Source of the DNA: Streptomyces sp. NBC_00690
GTDB lineage: Bacteria > Actinomycetota > Actinomycetes > Streptomycetales > Streptomycetaceae
Reading direction: 5' to 3'
NCBI RefSeq assembly: GCF_036226685.1
Contig: NZ_CP109009.1
Coordinates: 310,001 to 374,000, forward strand
Length of the DNA stretch: 64,000 nt
The notes below the pieces were generated by a model. It did no database searches, was not told the origin of the DNA, and was given only the letters and a program-made list of their open reading frames with translations. Positions within the stretch are counted from its first letter, which is position 1. Each line of letters opens with the position of its first letter. Both the position numbers and the translations under genes were made by a program. This document shows positions 53,865 to 62,307 of this stretch, in pieces.

Positions 53865-55337
53865 TCAGGTGCCCCAAGCGGACGGTGCCTCGTCAAGTCC
53901 CCAGTACAGGCTCTTCTGCGTCATATAGGCCCGGATGCCCTCCCGGCCCTTCTCACGGCCGATGCCGCTCTCCTTGACACCGCCGAACGGGGTGGAGGCG
54001 GAGAGTTGTTTGTAGGTGTTGATCCAGACCGTGCCCGACTCGATCCGGCGCGCGAGGCGCCAGGCCCTGCGGTAGTCACGCGTCCAGATGCCACAGGCCA
54101 GTCCGTACGGGGTGGAGTCGGCCAGCTCGGTCAGCTCCTCCTCTTCGTCGTACGGGAGGATTGCGAGCACGGGGCCGAAGATCTCCTCCTGGCAGACGCG
54201 TGAGGCGGGGTCGAGACCGGTGATCACGGTCGGCCGGTAGTAGTACCCGCTGTCCAGAGCGGGTCCGGTGGGGCGTTCGCCCCCGGTGCGGACGTGTCCG
54301 CCCTCGTCGAGTGCGAGTTGGACGTACGACTCCACGGCGGCGCGGTGCTCCGCGGAGATCAACGGGCCCATGTGGGTCCCCTTCGCCATCGGGTCGCCGA
54401 TGACCAGGCGTTCGGCAGCTGCCACGATGCGGCCCGTCAGCTCGTCGTGTACGGAGCGATGGACGAAGAGCCGGGAGCCCGCGACGCACGCCTGCCCCTG
54501 CGAGGAGAAGATGCCGAAGACCGCACCCCGAACGGCCTGGTCCAGATCCGCGTCGGGCAGCACGATCACGGGTGATTTGCCGCCCAGTTCGAGGGAGACG
54601 GGCATCAGCTTGTCGGCGGCGATCGAGGCGATCCGTCGGCCGGTGGTGGTTCCGCCGGTGAAGGCGACCTTGCGGACTCCCGGGTGACGCACCAGCGCCT
54701 CACCCACCACTCGGCCGGCCCCGGGTAGCACGCTGACCAGGCCCGGGGGAATGCCGGCGCGCAGCAGCAGATCGCCGAGGCGCAGTGCGGCCAGCGGTGA
54801 CCACTCGGCCGGTTTGATCAGCACCGCGTTCCCGGCGGCGAGTGCCGGCGCGGCCTTCTGGGCCTCGCTGGCGATCGGTGAGTTCCAGGGGGTGATGGCG
54901 GCGACCGGGCCGATCGGCTCGTGCACGCTCATGCTCAGGTACGGGCCGCGCGGGGTGGTGAGCGCCTCGTCCAGGGTTTCGAGGGCCGCGGCGACGTAGC
55001 GAAAGGTCCCGGCGGCACTCGCCACCAGGGCCCGTGTCTCCGAGAGCGGTTTGCCGATGTCCCGACTCTGGAGCCGGGCGAGTTCCTCCGACTCCTCCTC
55101 GATGAGCGCACCGGTCCGGTGGAGCAGTCGGGCGCGCTCATGGGGAAGGAGGTTCCGCCAGGCCGGATCGCGCATGGCTGCGGCACCTGCCGTCACCGCG
55201 TCGTCGACGTCCTCGGCGGTGGCTGTGGTGACCTCGGCGAAGGCGGCGCCGGTCGCCGGGTCGACCGACTCCATGGTCGGGCCGCGCCCCGGTCGGTGCC
55301 GGCCCGCCACGATGATGTCCATGCTTCCACCGGCCAT
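53865..55337 (-). CDS. NAD(P)-dependent aldehyde dehydrogenase
   Basis: 490 residues from ATG at 55337 (GGAGAGAGGGG upstream), first gene of the nine-gene operon. Motifs: TPWNSPI, KPAEWSPLAAL, FTGGTTTGRRI, catalytic Glu in LELGGKSPVIVL and catalytic Cys in SSQGQACVAGSR. EEIFGPVLAI and PFGGVKESGIGREKGREG close the protein. It resembles 2-hydroxymuconic semialdehyde and betaine-aldehyde-type dehydrogenases, and probably oxidises the ring-cleavage semialdehyde. The promoter region to the divergent MarR gene carries a palindrome at 55435. Confidence 0.88.
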   Translation of the reverse strand: MAGGSMDIIVAGRHRPGRGPTMESVDPATGAAFAEVTTATAEDVDDAVTAGAAAMRDPAWRNLLPHERARLLHRTGALIEEESEELARLQSRDIGKPLSETRALVASAAGTFRYVAAALETLDEALTTPRGPYLSMSVHEPIGPVAAITPWNSPIASEAQKAAPALAAGNAVLIKPAEWSPLAALRLGDLLLRAGIPPGLVSVLPGAGRVVGEALVRHPGVRKVAFTGGTTTGRRIASIAADKLMPVSLELGGKSPVIVLPDADLDQAVRGAVFGIFSSQGQACVAGSRLFVHRSVHDELTGRIVAAAERLVIGDPMAKGTHMGPLISAEHRAAVESYVQLALDEGGHVRTGGERPTGPALDSGYYYRPTVITGLDPASRVCQEEIFGPVLAILPYDEEEELTELADSTPYGLACGIWTRDYRRAWRLARRIESGTVWINTYKQLSASTPFGGVKESGIGREKGREGIRAYMTQKSLYWGLDEAPSAWGT

Positions 55338-55434
55338 GACGCCCCTCTCTCCGCTGGTTCGCGAGCGGCTCCGCCGGTGTCCGGGCAGTGCTCTCGCCAC
55401 CGGATCCGTACGCCGGTTTGCTCAGCGGGAGAAA

Positions 55435-55448
55435 ACTTAGATCTAAGT
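55435..55448. promoter_or_regulatory. Perfect palindrome, probable MarR operator
   Basis: ACTTAGATCTAAGT is a perfect 14-bp palindrome in the 188-bp gap between the divergent catabolic operon (start 55337) and marR (start 55526). MarR proteins bind such AT-rich palindromes, so autoregulation and control of the operon are likely. Confidence 0.65.
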
Positions 55449-55525
55449 CTCTTAGAGCGTCAATACATAGTGCTGTTATTCTTCGATCTCAGCCTTTTCA
55501 TGACGACCCGTAGGCAGGCGCACAC

Positions 55526-56110
55526 GTGAGCCATCGACCCGACAGGCGTTCCTCCGCGGCCGATTCCGCATCGGCGGGACTGACGGAGCAGGTCCGGGAG
55601 TCCGCCCGGGAGGGCCGCCCCGACGAGGTGGACCGGATCATCAGCGAGTGGCGGACCGAGCGGCCGGGCCTCGACGCCAGCAGCATCGACGTCGTGGGCC
55701 GCGTCACCCGCTGCGGACTACTGGTCCGCAATCTGTCGAACCGCATGTACGACCGCCACTCCATCAACCAGTCGATCTTCGACGTGCTGGCGAGCCTGCG
55801 CAGGATGGGACCCCCCTACCGCAAGACCGCACGGGAGCTGGCGACCTCATCGCTCCTGACCTCGGGCGGGATGACGATGAGGCTCGACCGGATGGAGCGG
55901 GACGGACTGATCCGCAGGATCCGCTCGGCCGAGGACCGTCGCAGCGTGTACGCGGAGTTGACCCCGGCGGGCTTCGCCCTGATCGACCGCATCATCGACG
56001 AGCACCTGGAACGGGAGCGGGAGATGCTGGAGACGCTCAGCGATGAGGAGCAGCAGCAGCTCGCCGGGCTGTTGAGGAAGCTCGAAACCCGACTGCGCGA
56101 CCTGGACTGA
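55526..56110 (+). CDS. MarR-family regulator of the catabolic block
   Basis: 194 residues. An extended ~70-residue N-terminus precedes the winged helix (YRKTARELATSSLLTSGGMTMRLDRMERDGLIRRIRSAEDRRSVYAELT), followed by the C-terminal dimer helix. The DRR wing is typical. It lies between the nine-gene operon and the M24/ABC genes, and probably represses both sets until an aromatic ligand binds. A strong hairpin lies after the gene. Confidence 0.86.
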   Translation: MSHRPDRRSSAADSASAGLTEQVRESAREGRPDEVDRIISEWRTERPGLDASSIDVVGRVTRCGLLVRNLSNRMYDRHSINQSIFDVLASLRRMGPPYRKTARELATSSLLTSGGMTMRLDRMERDGLIRRIRSAEDRRSVYAELTPAGFALIDRIIDEHLEREREMLETLSDEEQQQLAGLLRKLETRLRDLD

Positions 56111-56140
56111 TCGGCATCCGCGACTCCGCCCGACACTCCC

Positions 56141-56185
56141 CCGGCCTCCGTGGCATGCGGCGATCAGCCGCAACACGGAGGCCGG
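56141..56185 (+). terminator. Terminator after marR
   Basis: CCGGCCTCCGTG (56141-56152) pairs perfectly with CACGGAGGCCGG (56174-56185), with a further GCGGC/GCCGC helix inside and T-rich sequence following (CCCGTTTTGG). It starts 30 nt after the stop. Confidence 0.85.
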
Positions 56186-56213
56186 CCCGTTTTGGGGCTC
56201 AGCCCTCAACCTC

Positions 56214-56238
56214 TTAACTAAAAGCTTCTTTGACCTAA
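56214..56238. promoter_or_regulatory. Imperfect 11-3-11 dyad upstream of the M24 gene
   Basis: TTAACTAAAAG and CTTTGACCTAA match as an inverted repeat at 8 of 11 positions around CTT. It is AT-rich within GC-rich surroundings and shares the CTTA...TAAG ends of the palindrome at 55435, so it may be the second MarR operator. It lies 197 bp upstream of the M24 start. Confidence 0.4.
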
Positions 56239-56435
56239 GCCTTGTGGATTTCGGACGGTGGGGTCTATGGTCTCGGCAACGTAGATCAACCCTCCAGGTC
56301 ACAGGCCCGCAACCGCCGTGCACGACGGCGTCGGCCGACCTGACGGACATCCGACTACGAGGGCTTGAGTCCACGCCCCCGCGGTCCCCGCCGAATGAGC
56401 GGTGACCGTCGAAGGGGCCACGAAGGGAGCCATCC

Positions 56436-57722
56436 GTGCCGACTCCGACCATCTCCGGGGCCACCCAGCAGACCGCACTCGCAACCGGTACCCCGGAGGA
56501 ACCGCACGACGAACGCGCGTTCCGGATGCGCCGCACCCAGGAGTTCATGGACGCCCATGAACTCGACGGTCTGCTCGTCTTCGGGGCCGATCGAAGCGAC
56601 CGCTACGACGCCGGCCAGTACCTCTTCCGCGACCGCCGCTACCAGCACTTCGTCGTACCCCGGCACGGCGAGCCCACGATGGTCGCCTTCGCCGCACAGG
56701 TCGCGGCGCAGCACCAGCTCACCCGGGAGCGCGGCCTTGAGACCTGGATCGAGGACATCCGGGTGGGGTCCGCACCGGAACTCCTGCCGGAGATCGCACG
56801 GGAGAAGCAACTCGGTCGCGGCCGACTCGGTGTGATCGGGGCCGGCTACGGATCGCCGTTCTACCCGGGCGGCTGGGTCTCCCGGTCCGTGTGGGACGCG
56901 ATCAGCGAACGGCTGCCGGAAGCCACGCTCCTCGACGTCACCCGTGACTACGGGCTGGTGATGGCCCGGCGCAGCGACGAGGACCTGGAGCACATCGCCA
57001 CCGCAGCCGCGGCCGGGGACGCGGCCATCGAGGCCATGATGGCCCTGGCCGCACCGGGCCAGGACGAGACGGCGCTGTACGCCGAGGGCGTGGCGACGAT
57101 GATGCGCAAGGGAATGCGCGTCACCTGGATGCTCTTCCAGACGGGTCTCGACAACTACGCTTGGGGGGAACCCACCTGGCTGACCCGCCCGGAGCAGGCC
57201 CGGAAGCTGGAACGCTCCGACATGGTGTGGGCCGAGATCTTCCCCAACTACGCCGAGCTGAACACCCACGTCAACATGAGCTTCACCCTCGGCACCCCGC
57301 CGACCGAGACGCTGCGCTGCGCCGAGGTCGCCCGTGCGTCCTATGAGGCCGGTGTTGCCGCGGTACGGCCCGGCGCGACCTTCGCCGAGGTGTGCGCGGC
57401 GATGGAGGTACCGCTCACCGAGGCCGGGATGTGGCATCTGACCCCGCAGTTCGCCTCGCTGAACCCCTTGCTGTCCGGAGGCGGCTCGGCCCTGGGCATC
57501 CGCGATCACGTCGACTCCTTCGCCGGCGCGTATCCGCAGGCGGACGGGCATGCGGGCCCCTTCTTCGACTTCGAGATCGAGGCCGGCATGACCTTCTCAC
57601 TCCAGCCGGACGCCCGGCTCGGCAGGCGGGGCGCGATCGTTGGCGGGGTGGTGGCCGCGACGGAGTCCGGCTGCCGCGAGTTCAACACGGTCTCCACCCG
57701 GCTCAACTCGGTGGACGTCTAG
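56436..57722 (+). CDS. M24-fold (creatinase-like) hydrolase lacking the metal ligands
   Basis: 428 residues from GTG with AAGGGAG. The N-terminal creatinase/prolidase domain (~25-180) and C-terminal pita-bread domain (~190-428) are recognisable. The metal-site positions of M24 peptidases are changed: the two Asp read as E (VWAEIF) and N (HVNMSF), and the Glu positions read Q (FSLQPDA) and G (IVGGVV). Creatinase itself is a metal-free M24 member that cleaves a C-N bond, so a metal-free C-N hydrolase is a fair guess. It precedes the ABC importer and may process the imported compound. Confidence 0.8.
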   Translation: MPTPTISGATQQTALATGTPEEPHDERAFRMRRTQEFMDAHELDGLLVFGADRSDRYDAGQYLFRDRRYQHFVVPRHGEPTMVAFAAQVAAQHQLTRERGLETWIEDIRVGSAPELLPEIAREKQLGRGRLGVIGAGYGSPFYPGGWVSRSVWDAISERLPEATLLDVTRDYGLVMARRSDEDLEHIATAAAAGDAAIEAMMALAAPGQDETALYAEGVATMMRKGMRVTWMLFQTGLDNYAWGEPTWLTRPEQARKLERSDMVWAEIFPNYAELNTHVNMSFTLGTPPTETLRCAEVARASYEAGVAAVRPGATFAEVCAAMEVPLTEAGMWHLTPQFASLNPLLSGGGSALGIRDHVDSFAGAYPQADGHAGPFFDFEIEAGMTFSLQPDARLGRRGAIVGGVVAATESGCREFNTVSTRLNSVDV

Positions 57723-57739
57723 ACGGTGGACGTCTGGAC
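57710..57739. repeat. 15-bp tandem duplication across the stop codon
   Basis: GGTGGACGTCTAGAC (57710-57724) is followed directly by GGTGGACGTCTGGAC (57725-57739), one mismatch. The first copy contains the stop codon TAG of the M24 gene; in the second the TAG is TGG. Confidence 0.9.
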
Positions 57740-57797
57740 ACCGGCCGGGGGCGGCCGAATCGCTCGGGCAGCGCGCCCATGACGGTTCGCCGCGCGA

Positions 57798-57820
57798 GGC
57801 GCCGGCTCAGGCCCGGCGCC
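57798..57820. terminator. Hairpin between the M24 gene and the ABC importer
   Basis: GGCGCCGG and CCGGCGCC form a perfect 8-bp stem with a 7-nt loop, 75 nt after the stop. A smaller CGGCCG hairpin lies at 57742-57757. The rest of 57723-58160 shows nothing else; the importer promoter must lie there. Confidence 0.5.
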
Positions 57821-58160
57821 CACCCGACCTCGTAGGATCCGGCCTGGTTCAGCCCGTTCCGGTCGGATACGATCCGCTTCGACCGGCCGTACGGTCATCG
57901 CAGCCACCCGCACATGACGCCACGGACGCCGCCGATCCGGCATCCCGGCCCGGCTCCCCCGCACGCCGGCCCGTACGCGCGTTCTTCCGACCGAGTCGCC
58001 CCGGCCGGCCCCGGGCCCTTCCCCGGCACCCGGCGTCTTGGCGACCCGTCCTCCGGTTCCCACAGCCGGACCCCGTACAACCGGGTGACCCCGCGCCCCG
58101 GTCATTCATCCCTTCCCGGCCGGACTGCCCGGCCACCCTCCCGGCAAGGTGGTATTGATC

Positions 58161-59276
58161 ATGACAAAGCGGCCCCCATCGCTCAACCGGCGCTCCCTTC
58201 TGCACGGCATGGCCGCCGTGGGAGCGGGTGGCCTGCTGGCCGCCTGCGGCGACGGCTCCTCCCCCGGTTCAGGTTCCGGTTCCGGTTCCGCCAAGTCCGG
58301 TTCCGGTGGCAATTTGCCCTCCTCCCTCAAGTCGCTCGCCGACAAGGCCACCAAGGAGGGCCAGGTCCGGCTCTTCGTCAGCACCGACTCCCGCACCCCC
58401 GCACACGCCCGGAAGCTCTCCCGAGCCCTGCGGGCCGACACCGGTGCCGACATCGAGATCAAGTTCGTCAGTGGGGAACCGGACCCGGCCTTCGCCAACA
58501 AACTGGTGCAGGAGGCCAAGGCACAGGTCGCACCGTCGATCGATGTGTTCGCGACCACCCCCTTGGTGGTCAAGCAACTCAGCGGTGCCAATCTGGTCCA
58601 GTCGGTCGACTGGGGCTCCATGGATGGCGTGGCCGCGGCCGACGTATGGGCCGACCACCAGGGCATCTACATCGCCGAGATCGCCCGGACGGTCCTCTAC
58701 AACACCAAGGACATCAAGGCGGAAGACGCCCCCAAGTCCTTGGAGGAACTGCTCACCGACAAGTGGCGCGGCAAGATCGTCACTGCCGGACTGCCCGACG
58801 TCTTCAGCCCGCTGGCCGCTGGCCTCGGCGTCGACAAGACGCTGGACTTCGTGCGCCGTCTGCTGGAGAACGGCAGGGTGTCCCTGGCATCGGTGCCGAC
58901 CGCCATCCGCACCCAGGTGAGCAGTGGGGAGTTCCCCATCGGCTACGGAGTCCGCATAGGCGAGCGCCAGCGCGTCTCCAAGGCTCCGGTCGACTACGCC
59001 CCCATCAAGGTGCCCGTGGTGCCGCGCGCCGGACTCGTCGTCAAGGGGGCCAAGAACCCCTCCGCTTCGCAACTCTTCCTCTACTGGCTCAATGCGACCG
59101 AGCAAGGCCGCAAGCAGGCGTACGAGGTCCTGGACTGGCCCCGCTACACCACTCCCGGCACGGATCTGCACGTGCTGGCCGAGAAGGCGGGCGGGGTGAT
59201 GACCGCGGACACGGACTGGTGGATGAACGAGTACGAGAAGGTCAACAAGCAGGTCGCGCAATTGCTGAGGAAGTAG
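58161..59276 (+). CDS. Substrate-binding lipoprotein of an ABC importer (Fe3+/polyamine/phosphonate-type fold)
   Basis: 371 residues from ATG at 58161. The signal has a twin-arginine-like NRRSLLHG and a lipobox LLAAC at about residues 24-28, followed by a Gly/Ser linker. The body resembles class II periplasmic proteins of the AfuA/PotD type: TGADIEIKFVSGEPDP, IDVFATTPLVV, PKSLEELLTDKWRGKIV. The substrate is not readable. Given the neighbours it may carry an aromatic conjugate instead of iron. Confidence 0.82.
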   Translation: MTKRPPSLNRRSLLHGMAAVGAGGLLAACGDGSSPGSGSGSGSAKSGSGGNLPSSLKSLADKATKEGQVRLFVSTDSRTPAHARKLSRALRADTGADIEIKFVSGEPDPAFANKLVQEAKAQVAPSIDVFATTPLVVKQLSGANLVQSVDWGSMDGVAAADVWADHQGIYIAEIARTVLYNTKDIKAEDAPKSLEELLTDKWRGKIVTAGLPDVFSPLAAGLGVDKTLDFVRRLLENGRVSLASVPTAIRTQVSSGEFPIGYGVRIGERQRVSKAPVDYAPIKVPVVPRAGLVVKGAKNPSASQLFLYWLNATEQGRKQAYEVLDWPRYTTPGTDLHVLAEKAGGVMTADTDWWMNEYEKVNKQVAQLLRK

Positions 59277-59278
59277 CG

Positions 59279-61081
59279 ATGGGGTCGGACAAGGTGTCTG
59301 AACTGACCACCTCGCGCCCCGCCCCCGAGGGCCGGCGCACCGAGGAGAAGGGAGCCCCCTCGCCGGGGGCTCCCCCGTCGGCTCGCGCCGGACGGCGAGG
59401 GGTCGACGTTCCACTGATCGTGGTCCGGGTGATGATCGCGCTGCTGTGCGCGGTGCTCATCGTCCCGATGGCCGGGCTGGTCTGGGCCGCCTTCGGCCCC
59501 GGAGAGGGCTTCGGCGGCGGCGAGTTGTCCTTGGACAACTTCCGTACGGTGCTCGGCTCCAGCGGGCTGGGGGGAACACTGCTGCGCACCCTCGTTCTCG
59601 GGGTGGGCAGTGTGGTGGTGATGCTGCTCGTCGCGGTCCCGCTGGCCTGGCTCTACACCAGGACGGATCTGCGCGGCAAGAGCGTCATCCTCTTCCTGGC
59701 CGCCGCGAAGATGGCGATCCCCGGCTTCCTCGTCGCCCTGGGCTACATCTTCATGTTCAACCCGAGCAACGGGATCATCAACACCTGGTGGGGGGAGTTG
59801 GGCGGCAGCGGCCCGCTGACGGATGTCTACAGCCTGAAGTGGATCATCCTGCTCCAGGGGTTGGACTTCGCCGGCCCCGCCTTCTTCATGCTCGTGCCCA
59901 CCCTGAGGGTCATCGACGTGAACGTCGAGGAGGCCGCTGCCGTCCATGGCATCCCCCGCTGGCGGGCAGCCCTTCAACTGCTGCTGCCGATTGCGGCACC
60001 GGCGATCGCCGGGGTGTCCATCTTCTTCTTCATCGTCGCCGTCGAGGTCTTCGACTATGCGGGGATGCTCGGGATGCCGGCCCGGATCACGGTGTTGTCC
60101 ACCCTGATCTACCAGTACACCCAGGGCACCACCGGCTCCCCCGAGTACGGCAACGCCGCGGCCGTCGGACTCGGCATGGCGTTCGCGATCGGCCTGATCA
60201 TGCTCGCCTACTACCGGGCGATGCGGCGGGCGGGGCAGATGGCCACGGTCACCGGAAAACGCGCCGCCCGCGAACCGATCAGACTCACCCGCCGGGGCCG
60301 CATCGCCGGGTACGGCTTCATCAGCCTGTACGCACTCGTCGGTGTGGTGCTGCCGGTACTGACCCTCGTCTGGGCCTCGCTGGTGCCCTATCTACGGCCG
60401 CCGTCAGCGGAGGCGTTCGGCGAGTTGTCCTTCGCCGCCTACACGGACGCCGCCTACGACCTGGGCGAAGTGCTGCCGACGACGCTGCTCCTGGTGGCCG
60501 TGGTGCCGACGGTCGCCGTGGCGTTCGCCGCGTGCGCCGGGTGGTTGGTCACCCGCACCACCGTACGGGGCCGACGCGGACTCGACGCGCTCATCATGAT
60601 GACGCTGGCGATCCCGTCGATCGTCATGGCGGTCTCCTTCGTGTACATGGGGCTCTCCACCTACCGATGGCTACCGCTCTACGGAACCGCGGCCTTCCTC
60701 GCGCTCGTGGTGGCCTGCCGGTTCGTGGCGACGGCGTACCGCACGCTGCACGGAACGATGCTCCAGGTCCACGGCGAACTGGAGGAGGCTGCGGCGGTCT
60801 CCGGAATCCGTCGGGGCCGGGCGTTCGTCTCGGTCATCCTGCCCGTGGTGCGCGGCAGTCTGACCTACGCCTGGTTCTGGATCGCCCTGCTGACCATCCG
60901 CGAACTCACCATCACCCTCATCCTCTCCAGCGACGGCACCGACGTGATGTCCACACGGATCTTCGGCTACAGCTCGGCGGGCGAGACCGGGTTGTCCGCC
61001 GCCCTCGGTGTGATCCAGCTCGGGCTGATCACGATCCTGCTCATCGCCTTCTGCCGCGTCGCCCGCCGTCAGTCCCTCTAG
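59279..61081 (+). CDS. Double permease of the ABC importer (two fused BPD domains)
   Basis: 600 residues from ATG at 59279, 2 bp after the binding-protein stop, with GAGGAAG upstream. After a ~45-residue basic cytoplasmic tail come two sets of about six helices. Each set has the EAA loop that docks the ATPase: EEAAAVHGIPRWRAALQLLLP and EEAAAVSGIRRGRAFVSVILP. A single protein thus forms both membrane halves, as in FbpB-type transporters. Confidence 0.9.
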   Translation: MGSDKVSELTTSRPAPEGRRTEEKGAPSPGAPPSARAGRRGVDVPLIVVRVMIALLCAVLIVPMAGLVWAAFGPGEGFGGGELSLDNFRTVLGSSGLGGTLLRTLVLGVGSVVVMLLVAVPLAWLYTRTDLRGKSVILFLAAAKMAIPGFLVALGYIFMFNPSNGIINTWWGELGGSGPLTDVYSLKWIILLQGLDFAGPAFFMLVPTLRVIDVNVEEAAAVHGIPRWRAALQLLLPIAAPAIAGVSIFFFIVAVEVFDYAGMLGMPARITVLSTLIYQYTQGTTGSPEYGNAAAVGLGMAFAIGLIMLAYYRAMRRAGQMATVTGKRAAREPIRLTRRGRIAGYGFISLYALVGVVLPVLTLVWASLVPYLRPPSAEAFGELSFAAYTDAAYDLGEVLPTTLLLVAVVPTVAVAFAACAGWLVTRTTVRGRRGLDALIMMTLAIPSIVMAVSFVYMGLSTYRWLPLYGTAAFLALVVACRFVATAYRTLHGTMLQVHGELEEAAAVSGIRRGRAFVSVILPVVRGSLTYAWFWIALLTIRELTITLILSSDGTDVMSTRIFGYSSAGETGLSAALGVIQLGLITILLIAFCRVARRQSL

Positions 61082-61091
61082 GAGTCAGACC

Positions 61092-62201
61092 ATGATCGTC
61101 CTCGAAGGTGTCTCGAAGTCCTTCACCCAGGACCGCGACCGGGTACCGGCCCTGCGCGATGTCTCCCTCTCGATATCCGAGGGCGAGTTCTACGTACTGC
61201 TCGGTGCGTCCGGCTGCGGAAAGACGACCACCCTGCGCATCGTGGCCGGACTGGAGCGCCCCGACGACGGCACCGTGTCGATCGACGGCCGGCAGGTCTC
61301 GGGCCGCACTCCCCCGGTTTGGGTGGGCCCCGAGGAGAGACCACAGGCGATGGTCTTCCAGTCGTACGCCCTATGGCCTCATATGACGATCCGTCAGAAC
61401 ATTGCCTTCCCGCTCCGTCGTGGGGTGCGACGCCCGGACCGGAAGGAGGCGGCGGACCGGGTGGAAGAGGCGCTGGAGATGTTCCGGCTGACCGAGCAGG
61501 CGGATCGGAAGGTGACCCAACTCTCGGGCGGCCAGCAGCAGCGGGTTGCGCTGGCTCGGGCACTCGCGCTGCGCCCCAAGGTGCTGCTGATGGACGAACC
61601 GCTCTCCAACCTGGACGCAAGGCTCCGGATGGACCTCCGGATGGAGCTGAAAGAACTGTCGCGGCGTACGGGCATCACCTGTCTGCTGGTCACCCACGAC
61701 CAGGAGGAGGCGATGATGCTCGCGGACCGGGTCGGCATCATGCAGGGCGGTGGGATCGTTCAGGAGGGGCCGCCGGACGAGTTGTACACCGCACCGGCGA
61801 CGGAGTTCGTCGCCAACTTCCTCGACCACATGAACCTCATCCGATCCGCCTCGGTCGCCTCTTCGGACCCACACGGCCTGGAGGTCACGGCGGGCGGCCA
61901 GCGGCTGCGCACCGGTCCGGGCGACCATGCCGTGGGCACCGGGCTCACCGTCGGCATCCGCCCCGACGACATCGTGTTCGTCCTCGCCGAGGGCGATTCC
62001 GCCACCGGGCCCAACCTGGTGACCGGCACTCCCGTCGACCACCACTATCTGGGCGGGCACTTCCTCCATCGGGTGGAAACACCGCTGGGTCTGCTCACCG
62101 TCCGTTCAGCCGCGGGTCCGGACGCTTTCACGTCAGGCACGGTACGTCTGCGTCTGCCGGCCGAAAAGCTGATCACCATGGCGTCCGTGGCCGGGGAGTA
62201 G
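61092..62201 (+). CDS. ATPase of the ABC importer
   Basis: 369 residues. Walker A GASGCGKTT, Q-loop MVFQSYALWPHM, signature LSGGQQQRVALARAL, Walker B VLLMDEPLSNLDARLR and switch His in VTHDQEEAM. A C-terminal TOBE domain (~260-369, GIRPDDIVFV) is typical of Pot/Fbp/Mal-type importers. GGAG lies upstream of the ATG. Last gene of the block. Confidence 0.93.
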   Translation: MIVLEGVSKSFTQDRDRVPALRDVSLSISEGEFYVLLGASGCGKTTTLRIVAGLERPDDGTVSIDGRQVSGRTPPVWVGPEERPQAMVFQSYALWPHMTIRQNIAFPLRRGVRRPDRKEAADRVEEALEMFRLTEQADRKVTQLSGGQQQRVALARALALRPKVLLMDEPLSNLDARLRMDLRMELKELSRRTGITCLLVTHDQEEAMMLADRVGIMQGGGIVQEGPPDELYTAPATEFVANFLDHMNLIRSASVASSDPHGLEVTAGGQRLRTGPGDHAVGTGLTVGIRPDDIVFVLAEGDSATGPNLVTGTPVDHHYLGGHFLHRVETPLGLLTVRSAAGPDAFTSGTVRLRLPAEKLITMASVAGE

Positions 62202-62307
62202 GGCCCGGGTGCCCGTGGGCCGAAACCCAGGTCGACCGTCGGAACCTGCCACCGTCTGCGAGCCGGACGACCGTACACGTCGGAGATGGCGCCGGAACCG
62301 CGGGAGC

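Noticed and set aside
57914..59278. Long frame upstream of the double permease
   Set aside because: It is an out-of-phase reading of the binding-protein gene; the permease begins at 59279 with its own ribosome site.
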